Made by a program: the position numbers and the translations under genes. Under the pieces are notes generated by a model. The model saw only the letters and a program-made list of their open reading frames with translations, was not told where the DNA came from and did not search any database. Of a stretch of DNA of 58,897 nt, positions 27,066 through 35,376 are shown in pieces (position 1 is the first letter of the stretch; the number at the start of each line of letters is the position of its first letter). Where the stretch lies: NCBI RefSeq assembly GCF_001276715.1, contig NZ_LIUQ01000040.1, positions 5,149-64,045 of the forward strand. The letters are read 5' to 3'. This stretch comes from Planktothricoides sp. SR001 (GTDB taxonomy: Bacteria > Cyanobacteriota > Cyanobacteriia > Cyanobacteriales > Laspinemataceae).

Positions 27066-30000
27066 ATGCAATTTTCTTCGATTATTCGGGCGATCGCCCG
27101 ATCGCCTCTCACCAGTGAACTGCTGGCGAAACTGCAACGGCATCACCAACTTCAGTTAAATGGAGTCGGTCGGTTGCCCAAGGGTTTGGTAGCCTCAGCC
27201 TTAGCCCAACAGCAGCAACAACATTTATTCTTAATTACCGCTACTTTGGAAGAAGCGGGGCGCTGGGCAACCCAACTGGAAGCAATGGGTTGGGATGCGG
27301 TGCATTTTTATCCCACTTCTGAAGCTTCTCCTTATGAGTCTTTTGAGTCCGAGGAGTTGACTTGGGGACAAATGCAAGTGTTGTCGGATTTGTTGAAATT
27401 TAAGCATTCTCTGGATGCTAATCAGACAAAAAAAATCGCCATTGTCAGCACTGAGCGATCGCTGCAAACTCACTTGCCCCCAGTGGAAAAGTTTGCTGAA
27501 TATTGCCTAACATTTCAGATAGGCATGAGTTGGTCATCAAAAACCGTGGATGAAACTTTGGTCAAACTCGGATATGACCGGGTGACTTTAGTAGAAACCG
27601 AAGGACAATGGAGTAGACGGGGAGATATTGTGGATATTTTTCCCGTGGCAGCGGAGTTGCCAGTGAGACTAGAGTGGTTTGGGGATGAATTAGAAAAAAT
27701 GCGGGAATTTGACCCCTCTAGTCAACGGTCTTTAGATAAAATTGACCAACTAATTTTGACCCCCACTTCTTTTAGTACCATTATCCTCGGAAATTTACCC
27801 CCAGATTTTCCTGTCACCACCTGGGAACCAGACCTAGAAAATGTCAAAACCCTCAAAACTTTAAATCAACTTCCTAGGGGGCGTTCGCTTTTAGGATTAG
27901 CCTTTCCCCAACCCGCTTCTTTACTAGATTATCTGCCAGAAAATACCCTGGTTGCCTTGGATGAACCGGAACAATGTGCCGCCCACAGCGATCGCTGGTT
28001 AGATCATGTAGAAGAACATTGGCAAATTCAAAATCAAGCCTTAAAAAATATCGGCCAATTACCCAGCGAATTAGCCAGCCAAATAACCAGCAAAATACCC
28101 AAAATTCATCGATATTTTAGCGAATCCCTAGCGGATACGCAACGGCGGAATATCCTCTACCTTTCAGAACTAGAAAAAGACCTAAAAAATGCGGAAATTC
28201 CTGCCATCAACTTAGCCAGTCGTCCGGTGCCGGTGTTACCCCACCAATTTGCTAAACTAGCGGGAATGGTACGGGATGAAATTAGCCGACAATTTGCCGT
28301 TTTTCTGGTTTCTGCCCAGCCGTCTCGTTCCGTTTCTTTACTCCAAGAACATGATTGTCCGGGACAATTTATTCCTAATCCTTGTGATTATCGAGCAATT
28401 GAAAAACTAATCGACACTCAGCGGATTCCGGTTGGCCTAAAATATAGCGGATTAGCGGAAATGGCCGGATTTATCTTGCCCACTTTTCGCTTAGTGGTCA
28501 TCACTGACCGAGAATTTTATGGGCAACATACTCTGGCTACTTCGACTTATGTTCGCAAACGCAGACAAGCCACTTCTAAGCAAGTAGATCCGAATAAACT
28601 TCGTCCGGGAGATTATGTGGTTCACCGCAATCATGGCATCGGTAAATTTCTCAAATTAGAAACCCTGGAAAACCGGGAATATTTAGTGGTAAAATATGCC
28701 GATGGTTTGTTGCGAGTTCCGGTGGATCAAATGGGATCCCTGTCTCGGTTTAGAACCACCGAAAATAAGGAACCGCAGTTAAATAAACTCACGGGTAAAG
28801 CTTGGGAAAATACCAGAAATAAAGTCCGTAAGTCTATTAAAAAACTGGCGGTTGATTTATTACAGCTTTATGCGAAAAGATCCGAGCAAAAAGGTTTTGC
28901 TTATCCCCCCGATATGCCGTGGCAAGGAGAGTTAGAGGATTCTTTTGCCTATCAACCTACCCCCGATCAGTTAAAAGCAATTCAAGATGTGAAGCGCGAT
29001 TTAGAAAGCGATCGCCCAATGGATCGGCTAGTTTGTGGCGATGTGGGCTTTGGCAAAACCGAGGTAGCAATTCGCGCTATTTTTAAAGCGGTGACTGCGG
29101 GTAAACAAGTGGTAATGTTAGCCCCTACGACGATTTTAACTCAACAACATTATCATACCTTAAAAGAACGATTTGCCCCCTATCCGATTTATGTAGGATT
29201 ACTCAATCGGTTTCGCAGCGATGCCGAAAAAAGGGATATTCTCGAACGCTTAAAAACGGGTCAATTAGATGTGATCGTCGGCACCCAGCAACTTTTAAGT
29301 AAATCCGTGAAGTTTCGGGATTTAGGACTGTTAGTGATTGATGAAGAACAGCGCTTTGGGGTGAACCAAAAAGAAAAAATAAAGTCCCTAAAAACTGAAG
29401 TGGATGTGTTGACTTTAAGCGCTACTCCCATTCCCCGGACATTATATATGTCTTTATCAGGAATTCGAGAAATGAGCTTAATTATGACGCCACCCCCGTC
29501 GCGCAGACCAATTCAAACTCATTTATCTCCTTATAATGCAGAAAGTGTGCGATCGGCGATTCGTCAAGAATTAGACCGAGGGGGACAGATATTTTATGTA
29601 GTCCCCAGAATTGAAGGAATTGAAGAAGTTGGGGCAAGGTTAAAGCAGATGGTTCCCAGTGCCAAAATTGCGATCGCTCATGGGCAAATGGAAGCGGAAG
29701 AATTAGAATCAATTATGCTCAGTTTCAGTGCCGGTGAAGCGGATATTTTAGTCTGTACGACTATCATCGAATCGGGATTAGATATAACCCGCGTGAATAC
29801 CATCTTAATTGAAGATGCCCACCGCTTTGGGCTGGCTCAATTATATCAACTTCGGGGTCGGGTGGGACGCTCTGGAATTCAAGCCCATGCCTGGATGTTT
29901 TATCCAGAATCTGGCATTGGTTCCCTCACAGAAGCAGCGACAAAACGCTTGCGGGCGATTCAAGAATTTACCCAGTTAGGGTCAGGTTATCAATTGGCCA

Positions 30001-30605
30001 TGCGCGATATGGAAATTCGCGGCGTCGGCAATTTATTAGGGGCAGAACAGTCAGGGCAAGTGAATGTGATTGGCTTTGACTTATATATGGAAATGTTGGA
30101 AGAAGCGATTCGGGAAATTCGCGGTCAAGAAATTCCCCAAGTGGAAGATACGGAAATTAAATTACCCGTGATGGCGTTTATTCCGGCAGATTATATTCAA
30201 GATTTGGAGCAAAAAATTAGCGCTTATCGGGCATTAACTTCCGCCGAATCTAAAAAACAACTGAGTTTAATTGCCGCTGAATGGAGCGATCGCTATGGCC
30301 CTATTCCTCCCAGCGCCCAGCAACTTTTCCGCGTGGTTGAGTTGAAACAATTAGCCAAAAGAATTGGCTTTTCTCGGATTATTCCCGAAGGCAAACAGCA
30401 CGTCGTGTTAGAAACGCCTATGCTAGAACCCGCTTGGAACTTGTTAAAAGAGAATTTACCAAAAACAGTCCATGCTCGATTTGTTTATAGTCCGGGGAAA
30501 GTGACGGTGCGCGGCTTGGGCATTTTCGCGATCGATCAACAATTAGACTATTTGATTGATTGGTTCAGCAAAATGCAAGAGGCTTTACCAGAAAATGCCA
30601 GTTAG
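27066..30605 (+). CDS. mfd: transcription-repair coupling factor Mfd
   Basis: Removes RNA polymerase stalled at DNA lesions and recruits UvrA for nucleotide excision repair. The 1179-aa protein has the full family layout: UvrB-homology module at the N-terminus, an RNA-polymerase-binding CarD-like segment near 510-580 ([17 protein letters not shown]), the translocase with Walker [13 protein letters not shown] (about 656-667), DEEQRFG (about 758) and RGRVGR, and the C-terminal TRCF domain. Length and motifs are normal and the gene appears intact. It follows the 2.2-kb IS-relic region and precedes the defence block. Confidence 0.97.
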   Translation: MQFSSIIRAIARSPLTSELLAKLQRHHQLQLNGVGRLPKGLVASALAQQQQQHLFLITATLEEAGRWATQLEAMGWDAVHFYPTSEASPYESFESEELTWGQMQVLSDLLKFKHSLDANQTKKIAIVSTERSLQTHLPPVEKFAEYCLTFQIGMSWSSKTVDETLVKLGYDRVTLVETEGQWSRRGDIVDIFPVAAELPVRLEWFGDELEKMREFDPSSQRSLDKIDQLILTPTSFSTIILGNLPPDFPVTTWEPDLENVKTLKTLNQLPRGRSLLGLAFPQPASLLDYLPENTLVALDEPEQCAAHSDRWLDHVEEHWQIQNQALKNIGQLPSELASQITSKIPKIHRYFSESLADTQRRNILYLSELEKDLKNAEIPAINLASRPVPVLPHQFAKLAGMVRDEISRQFAVFLVSAQPSRSVSLLQEHDCPGQFIPNPCDYRAIEKLIDTQRIPVGLKYSGLAEMAGFILPTFRLVVITDREFYGQHTLATSTYVRKRRQATSKQVDPNKLRPGDYVVHRNHGIGKFLKLETLENREYLVVKYADGLLRVPVDQMGSLSRFRTTENKEPQLNKLTGKAWENTRNKVRKSIKKLAVDLLQLYAKRSEQKGFAYPPDMPWQGELEDSFAYQPTPDQLKAIQDVKRDLESDRPMDRLVCGDVGFGKTEVAIRAIFKAVTAGKQVVMLAPTTILTQQHYHTLKERFAPYPIYVGLLNRFRSDAEKRDILERLKTGQLDVIVGTQQLLSKSVKFRDLGLLVIDEEQRFGVNQKEKIKSLKTEVDVLTLSATPIPRTLYMSLSGIREMSLIMTPPPSRRPIQTHLSPYNAESVRSAIRQELDRGGQIFYVVPRIEGIEEVGARLKQMVPSAKIAIAHGQMEAEELESIMLSFSAGEADILVCTTIIESGLDITRVNTILIEDAHRFGLAQLYQLRGRVGRSGIQAHAWMFYPESGIGSLTEAATKRLRAIQEFTQLGSGYQLAMRDMEIRGVGNLLGAEQSGQVNVIGFDLYMEMLEEAIREIRGQEIPQVEDTEIKLPVMAFIPADYIQDLEQKISAYRALTSAESKKQLSLIAAEWSDRYGPIPPSAQQLFRVVELKQLAKRIGFSRIIPEGKQHVVLETPMLEPAWNLLKENLPKTVHARFVYSPGKVTVRGLGIFAIDQQLDYLIDWFSKMQEALPENAS

Positions 30606-30610
30606 GGGAT

Positions 30611-30670
30611 AGACGGTAGGGTGTGTTAGCGCAACGAAGTGGAGCGTAACGCACCTTACAGTGCTAGGCT
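30611..30670. repeat. 60-bp dispersed repeat, copy A
   Basis: Begins AGACGGTAGGGTGTGTT and ends CAGTGCTAGGCT, starting five bases after the mfd stop. Internally GTGTGTTAGCGCAA and CGTAACGCACC are partial inverted repeats. Copy B at 34012-34072 has the same ends and about 90% identity. Confidence 0.85.
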
Positions 30671-30761
30671 AAAACTATCATATTTGTTAAGTTGCTTTTT
30701 TCGATCGCGATCGCTCCCGACAGCAGACCGTCTGACGTTTCAATTAGGAGGAAAGAATATC

Positions 30762-31070
30762 ATGCAATTACAAAAGATCGATATTTTAGAGGATGGGAGA
30801 TTATTATTACCGGATGAACTTAGAGAAAGCCTGAAAAATACCCCAGAGTTATGGATGGCGTGGAATGACGATATCATCGTCATCAACCGGAAATCCCCCG
30901 ATAAATCTCAAGAATTCATCTCACAAGACGAGCGAATTAAACGTTTTTTTGCTACCGCAGATAAACTGTCGAAGTTCAACGAAGTGGCTCCCATTTCAGA
31001 AGAGGAAATTCAGGCGGAAGTTGAGGCATATCGTTCTGAAAAACGCGCCAAAAATAAAGATGGAGTCTAA
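30762..31070 (+). CDS. AbrB-like antitoxin of a PIN toxin pair
   Basis: A 102-aa protein starting at the ATG at 30762, which follows a strong TAGGAGG ribosome site; an open frame upstream to 30639 runs through repeat DNA and is not used. The N-terminus (IDILEDGRLLLPDELRESL) has the look of an AbrB/SpoVT swapped-hairpin DNA-binding domain. The rest is charged and helical, as in antitoxin tails that wrap the toxin. It lies two bases before the PIN gene. It probably represses the pair and neutralises the toxin. Confidence 0.7.
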   Translation: MQLQKIDILEDGRLLLPDELRESLKNTPELWMAWNDDIIVINRKSPDKSQEFISQDERIKRFFATADKLSKFNEVAPISEEEIQAEVEAYRSEKRAKNKDGV

Positions 31071-31072
31071 TC

Positions 31073-31492
31073 ATGCGGGTCGTTCTCGATACCAATACGG
31101 TCATTTCTGGCATTTTTTGGGGGGGACATCCTCGTACTATTTTACAAATGGCGCGTTCAGGTGCGATCTCAATCTGCACATCTCAAGCTTTGCTAGATGA
31201 ATTGATGGATGTTTTGAGTCGTCCTAAGTTTTCGGCTAGACTGACCACAATTGTTCATTTAACCCCAGAAGAATTGGTTGCAGATTATGCTGCATTAGCA
31301 GAATTTGTAACTGTGAAAACGGTCGATCGGATTGTTCCTGATGACCCAGACGATGATCAAGTGATCGCTTGTGCATTGGTGGCGAAAGCCCGTTATATTG
31401 TTTCAGGGGATAAAGACCTACTTGATTTAAGCACTTATGGTGACATTTCAATTCTCAGAGCAGATCAATTTTTAGCACGGGTAAAAAGTTAG
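31073..31492 (+). CDS. PIN-domain toxin (putative RNase)
   Basis: A 139-aa PIN nuclease of the 'putative toxin' COG1569 type. The acidic residues that bind Mg/Mn are visible: Asp6 (VVLDTN), the Glu in LLDELMDVLSRP, the Asp cluster in DDPDDDQVIACA and the Asp in VSGDKDLL. Such toxins cleave RNA when their antitoxin is degraded. It starts two bases after the upstream antitoxin gene, so the two are translated together. Its target RNA is unknown. Confidence 0.85.
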   Translation: MRVVLDTNTVISGIFWGGHPRTILQMARSGAISICTSQALLDELMDVLSRPKFSARLTTIVHLTPEELVADYAALAEFVTVKTVDRIVPDDPDDDQVIACALVAKARYIVSGDKDLLDLSTYGDISILRADQFLARVKS

Positions 31493-31519
31493 CTAAACCG
31501 AGGCAAATCAGCGGCGATA

Positions 31520-31539
31520 GCGCATCCGCGCCGCTTCGC
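31520..31539 (-). repeat. REP-like GC-rich repeat
   Basis: The reverse complement reads GCGAAGCGGCGCGGATGCGC, the same 20-mer found twice inside the secF coding tail (48985-49028). It lies between the PIN gene and the methyltransferase gene. Confidence 0.75.
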
Positions 31540-31562
31540 GATCGCCTCTGAATATTGAGAAA

Positions 31563-31632
31563 AGAAACCGGGTTTCTTTCCGGGATGCCAAAGTTATCCC
31601 GGAAGACCCCAAAAGAAACCCGTTTTCTGGTA
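31563..31632. repeat. 70-bp composite palindromic element, copy 1
   Basis: Two AGAAACC-G-GGTTTCT-type units (31563-31577 and 31614-31628) flank an inner hairpin TTCCGGGAT / ATCCCGGAA. The whole element can fold as one long stem. An ungapped copy with about 80% identity lies at 35293-35362. Confidence 0.8.
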
Positions 31633-31695
31633 GAATAACAAATTAGAATCCGAACCAATTTTGCTGACATTAATTTAATGATAATTTAATTAGCG

Positions 31696-32934
31696 ATGAA
31701 ACATTTTCAGCTTTCTTTATTTCCCGAAAACACAACTAACCAGGGCGCGATCGCGAAACGAGTTGCGGATCACATTGCACCAGCTACCACTCAGCCAAAA
31801 CCAGCAACCAAAAAACCCAAGCAACCCAAACTCGGTCGTTACGATCGCCTCAAACGAGAGTTAGAACAGAGTGATTTAAATGCCGATAAAATCTTTGTCG
31901 ATATTAATCAAATTCAGAAAAAAGCTGGTGGTTACAATTTTGTCGATTTATTTTGTGGCGCCGGTGGGATGACCCAAGGATTATGGCAAGCGGGTTATAC
32001 CCCCGTTGCCAGTGTAGAAATCAGTGAAATTGCCTCAGCAACTCATCAGCGTAACTTTCCTAATTGCCACCATTTTAATGGAGACATTCACCAATTTTTT
32101 CCTCAAGAGTGGTTAGCGGAAATTGGTTCGCCAGAAATTCATCTCGTTGCCGGTGGGCCACCTTGTCAAGGTTTTTCCGTTGCCGGAAAACGCGATCCTG
32201 ACGATCCGAGAAATTTACTATTTCAGCAGTTTATTCGAGTGGTTGGCGAACTGCAACCTTGGTATGTAGTAATGGAAAATGTTCCTGGGATTCTCACCAT
32301 GAAAAAAGGGGAAGTGAAAGAGTCAATATTTGCAGCATTTGAAGAAATCGGCTATGAATCAGTTTCCGTGGCTATTTTAGAATCCGCTGCTTATGGCATT
32401 CCTCAAATTCGCCCTCGCGCTATTTTTATCGCCAATCGATTTAATTTACCCAATCCATTTCCCAAACCCCAATTAACACCGGATCAATATAAACCGATTG
32501 AGTCAGCGATCGCGGATTTACCAGAGTGGGAACGCATCCCAAAAATTAACCATGAATGGACAAGTCACTCAGCCAAATATATGGAAAGAATCGCCCAAGT
32601 TCCCCCAGGAGGTTCTCTCTATAAATCTTATGCGGATGCTTTTAAGCGGCAATATCCGGGAAAACCCAGCATGACCGTCAAGGAAAATCATGGAGGAACG
32701 CACATTCACCCCTACTTAAATCGCGTGATTTCCGCCAGAGAAATGGCCAGACTTCAGACATTTCCCGATTCATTTATTTTTGAAGGAACCATGAAAAAAG
32801 CGATGTGGCAAATTGGCAATGCAGTGCCCCCACGACTGGCTGAATGTATAGGTTTGGCGTTATTACCTGATTGCGATCGCGTTAGCAATTTGGGTCAAAA
32901 GGTTGAGAAGACTGACGCTCACTCATCCCGTTAA
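31696..32934 (+). CDS. DNA (cytosine-5) methyltransferase of a type II R-M system
   Basis: A 412-aa C5-cytosine methyltransferase that protects host DNA. Motif I is FVDLFCGAGG (82-91), motif IV GGPPCQGFS with catalytic Cys157, motif VI MENVPG, motif VIII QIRPRAIFI and motif X GNAVPP. The target-recognition region between VIII and IX is short. About 80 residues precede motif I and include AIAKRVADHIA (18-28), a stretch also found in the DprA-like protein at 35.4 kb. Its 3' end overlaps that of the convergent endonuclease gene by 53 bases. The recognition sequence cannot be derived here. Confidence 0.92.
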   Translation: MKHFQLSLFPENTTNQGAIAKRVADHIAPATTQPKPATKKPKQPKLGRYDRLKRELEQSDLNADKIFVDINQIQKKAGGYNFVDLFCGAGGMTQGLWQAGYTPVASVEISEIASATHQRNFPNCHHFNGDIHQFFPQEWLAEIGSPEIHLVAGGPPCQGFSVAGKRDPDDPRNLLFQQFIRVVGELQPWYVVMENVPGILTMKKGEVKESIFAAFEEIGYESVSVAILESAAYGIPQIRPRAIFIANRFNLPNPFPKPQLTPDQYKPIESAIADLPEWERIPKINHEWTSHSAKYMERIAQVPPGGSLYKSYADAFKRQYPGKPSMTVKENHGGTHIHPYLNRVISAREMARLQTFPDSFIFEGTMKKAMWQIGNAVPPRLAECIGLALLPDCDRVSNLGQKVEKTDAHSSR

Positions 32935-33655
32935 TATTTGTCTTAATCTTTTCATTAAGGGCGGTACGCCAAGTATCAAAATCGTACCATCCACAACCAA
33001 CACAGCCTGCTTCAGCTTCCGATCCTTTTATATGAGGAGACGACCAATTTTCGTCTCCTTTATACCAAAATTTAATCCCGAAAGGCGATCCTCTTTTGCC
33101 CAACTGAATGCAGCGCTCACAGCTTCTTGACTTGAGCAGATTATGATTTCCAGCATCATCTTTTTTTAGAAGTTGAAATTTTTCTTGAATTTCAGCATTA
33201 GTCATTTGAGAATTTAGACTTTCTTCTGCTGTTCCCCATCGTTCCATAGGAAATCTATGGTCAATGACTAACTCATGTTCAGCCCTTTCTCTCTGCTCAA
33301 TTACATCGACGTATTTGTAAAATTCTAAGATTTTTCTCACCAAAGCTTTTGGGATAGCAGCCGCAGCATTTGATGTTTTTATTTCCCCAGTCCATCTATC
33401 CCATCTAGTGATCTGGTCACAGATATTACATCGTTCGTTTTTTGATTCAATAACTAAACCAGGACGACTTTTTGTTCCTCTCTCTAGCCCTTGAATTCCA
33501 CCTCCACCAGCATATTGATCAGAAGCAATTTTTTTTCCCTCGCAAGTTCGACAATGCCAACGTTGATCGGACAGCAAAGTAAAGACTTTTAGCTGAGTTG
33601 GATCAGGTTTTCTAAATTTAGACTTAATTTCATTTACTAAATCAGAATTGTTCAT
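32882..33655 (-). CDS. putative type II restriction endonuclease (zinc/HNH-like)
   Basis: A 257-aa protein next to a C5 methyltransferase and a controller gene, so most likely the cognate endonuclease. Visible features are CRTC and CNIC pairs (about 36-80) that may hold zinc, then ELVIDHRFPMERWG and NHNLLKSRSCERC, which resemble a beta-beta-alpha metal (HNH-like) nuclease core, and a last CVGCGW. I do not recognise the exact family. Its ATG overlaps the controller's TGA (ATGA), indicating translational coupling. The tail overlaps the methyltransferase gene tail-to-tail. Confidence 0.72.
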   Translation of the reverse strand: MNNSDLVNEIKSKFRKPDPTQLKVFTLLSDQRWHCRTCEGKKIASDQYAGGGGIQGLERGTKSRPGLVIESKNERCNICDQITRWDRWTGEIKTSNAAAAIPKALVRKILEFYKYVDVIEQRERAEHELVIDHRFPMERWGTAEESLNSQMTNAEIQEKFQLLKKDDAGNHNLLKSRSCERCIQLGKRGSPFGIKFWYKGDENWSSPHIKGSEAEAGCVGCGWYDFDTWRTALNEKIKTNINGMSERQSSQPFDPNC

Positions 33656-33900
33656 GGGTTACTTTGAGATTCAACTTCCAAATGTTCAAGAAGTTCAGAA
33701 ACAGTGATTCCTAGTCCAGAAGCAATACTGACAAGAGCAGTAAGAGAAGGGTTTCTGACACCACGCTCTACTCCAGATATATAAGTACGGTCTAAATTTG
33801 CTCGGAAACCAAGTTGTTCCTGGGAAAGCTTCAAAAGCATTCGCTGTTTTTTGACTAAGAGGCCTAATGCACGAAGTATTCGTCTTCTTGATTTGTCCAT
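33652..33900 (-). CDS. controller (C) protein, XRE-type HTH
   Basis: An 82-aa helix-turn-helix protein (RILRALGLLVKKQRMLLKLS, then QEQLGFRANLDRTYISGVERG) of the size and layout of R-M controller proteins. These first activate their own gene and the endonuclease, then repress, delaying restriction until the methylase has protected the DNA. Two C-box-like operators lie 24 bases upstream, and the downstream endonuclease gene overlaps by four bases. Both support the assignment. Confidence 0.88.
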   Translation of the reverse strand: MDKSRRRILRALGLLVKKQRMLLKLSQEQLGFRANLDRTYISGVERGVRNPSLTALVSIASGLGITVSELLEHLEVESQSNP

Positions 33901-33923
33901 AGAACCATCTTCGATCCGGTGAT

Positions 33924-33949
33924 GACTATCTGTCTACGGACTATGTGTC
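33924..33949 (-). promoter_or_regulatory. tandem C-boxes of the R-M controller
   Basis: On the minus strand this reads GACACATAGTC, CGTA, GACAGATAGTC. The two 11-bp half-palindromic boxes are four bases apart, matching the known C-box form GACTNNNAGTC with a CGTG-like spacer (as in PvuII) except for the fourth base of each box. They are 24 bases before the controller ATG, where such boxes overlap the promoter. One box should activate and the second repress. Confidence 0.8.
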
Positions 33950-34011
33950 ACACCCAGCGATATTTCAACCATAAGATTATTTGATAGAAAGATAATTCCC
34001 GACCAGACGGT

Positions 34012-34072
34012 AGACGGTAGGGTGTGTTCGCGCAACGAAGCGGAGCGTCATCGCATCTTACAGTGCTAGGCT
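34012..34072. repeat. 60-bp dispersed repeat, copy B
   Basis: Same start (AGACGGTAGGGTGTGTT) and end (CAGTGCTAGGCT) as copy A at 30611-30670, in the same orientation. It closes the toxin-antitoxin plus R-M block on its right side. Confidence 0.85.
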
Positions 34073-34250
34073 ATTAGACATATCCAATAAAGGTGGGGCG
34101 CGTCCTCGGGTTTTATCTCTGGCTCGCCGTGCGGGACAAAGTTCTTAATTTGTCCCCCGGATAACGATCTATTCCGGAATGAAAAATCGGTGTTTTAAGT
34201 AGCTGGGCAGAAATAAATGCACCAAAGACCATATCAGAAGAAAAACTGTC

Positions 34251-34270
34251 ATTCCCGCGAAGGCGGGAAT
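34251..34270. repeat. ATTCCCGCG-A-GGCGGGAAT hairpin repeat, copy 1
   Basis: Short REP-type hairpin ATTCCCGC / GCGGGAAT. A second copy with one base difference lies at 49909-49928. This hairpin type is widespread in bacterial intergenic DNA. Confidence 0.8.
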
Positions 34271-34385
34271 CCAAAGCCTATCGGCGGGGAACGAAAAGTG
34301 CAATTAATTATGTTCACCTACTTAGACCGCTATCTGCCTGAGTTAATTAGGTTCACTTACTTATTACTTTTCGATTAAGGAGTTT

Positions 34386-34970
34386 ATGGTTATGATAGCA
34401 GCACGAGATGAGGAGCGGTACTTTACACCTGAAGAGTATTTTATTTGGGAAGAGACGCAGCTAGAAAAACACGAACTGATCGATGGTCGGGTTTATGCGA
34501 TGAGTGGTGGCACGCAAAATCACAGTGCGATTAAATTAAATATTGGTAGTTTAATCAAAGCCCACTTACGAGGCAGTAAATGCAGGGTGTTTAACTCAGA
34601 TTTAAAGGTTAACATTTTCAATACTCGCAACTATACCTATCCTGATTTAAGCGTTACTTGCGATCCGCGAGATAATTCTAGCCCCCAATATATTACTTAT
34701 CCCTGTTTGATTGTGGAGGTTTTATCAGATAGTACCGAGGCTTACGATCGCGGCAAGAAGTTTGAAAAATATCGGCAAAATCCTAATCTGGTTGATTATG
34801 TGTTGGTGAGTTCTGATGAGATGGCGGTGGATATATATCATAAAAATGATGCGGGTGAATGGGTTATTCTTAGCTATCGAGAAGGCGATCGCGTGGAGTT
34901 GAAAAGTATTGATTTTAGTGTGGCGATCGAGGTTTTCTATGAAGAAGTAATATTTGAGGCACAATCTTAA
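34386..34970 (+). CDS. Uma2 family protein (PD-(D/E)XK-like, DUF820)
   Basis: A 194-aa member of a family greatly expanded in cyanobacteria. The family landmarks are visible: TPEEYFIWEETQLEKHELIDGRV at the start, YTYPDLSV with the conserved Asp, and CLIVEVLSDSTEAYDRGKKFEKYR, whose Glu and Lys complete the nuclease-like core. Biochemical function is unproven for most members. The ATG at 34386 and the one at 34392 are both possible starts. It stands alone, with repeat DNA on both sides. Confidence 0.85.
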   Translation: MVMIAARDEERYFTPEEYFIWEETQLEKHELIDGRVYAMSGGTQNHSAIKLNIGSLIKAHLRGSKCRVFNSDLKVNIFNTRNYTYPDLSVTCDPRDNSSPQYITYPCLIVEVLSDSTEAYDRGKKFEKYRQNPNLVDYVLVSSDEMAVDIYHKNDAGEWVILSYREGDRVELKSIDFSVAIEVFYEEVIFEAQS

Positions 34971-35113
34971 GTATATCTTAAATAGATAATTTATTGCAAT
35001 AATTAAGTTAATTTTTGAGGGTTAAGTATCATGCTAAGAGCAAGCGAATTGATAATTTACGCAATACTTGGAATGATCTATGAAAGACCTAAAACAAAAG
35101 CCAAATTTTAATT

Positions 35114-35181
35114 TATAGTCATTTCAATTTTGATTGACATAAAACATCAGCATTGTATCAATCACAATTGAAATGACTATA
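35114..35181. repeat. 68-bp long inverted repeat (MITE-like)
   Basis: Arms of 24 bases (35114-35137 and 35158-35181) starting TATAGTCATTTCAATT match with one mismatch around a 20-base loop. Part of the left arm plus loop (TTTTGATTGACATAAAA, 17 bases) recurs exactly at 57663-57679. Size and symmetry fit a miniature inverted-repeat element; a TA-type target site is possible. Confidence 0.75.
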
Positions 35182-35292
35182 ATGTCGGCGGCTTCAGTCA
35201 GAACAAGGGGGAAAGTTAGGATTAATGCGGAGTAGGTTTAGCCTGATTACCTGATTGCGATCGCGTTAGTTCTGACAGCGGTTTTCTTTCTT

Positions 35293-35362
35293 AGAAAACG
35301 GGTTTCTTTTCGGGATGCAACAATTATCTCAGAACACCGAAACAGAAACCCAGTTTCTGCTA
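35293..35362. repeat. 70-bp composite palindromic element, copy 2
   Basis: Counterpart of 31563-31632: units at 35293-35307 and 35344-35358 with the same 51-base offset between them. The inner stem is weaker than in copy 1. Confidence 0.8.
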
Positions 35363-35376
35363 CCGAGTGAATTCGC

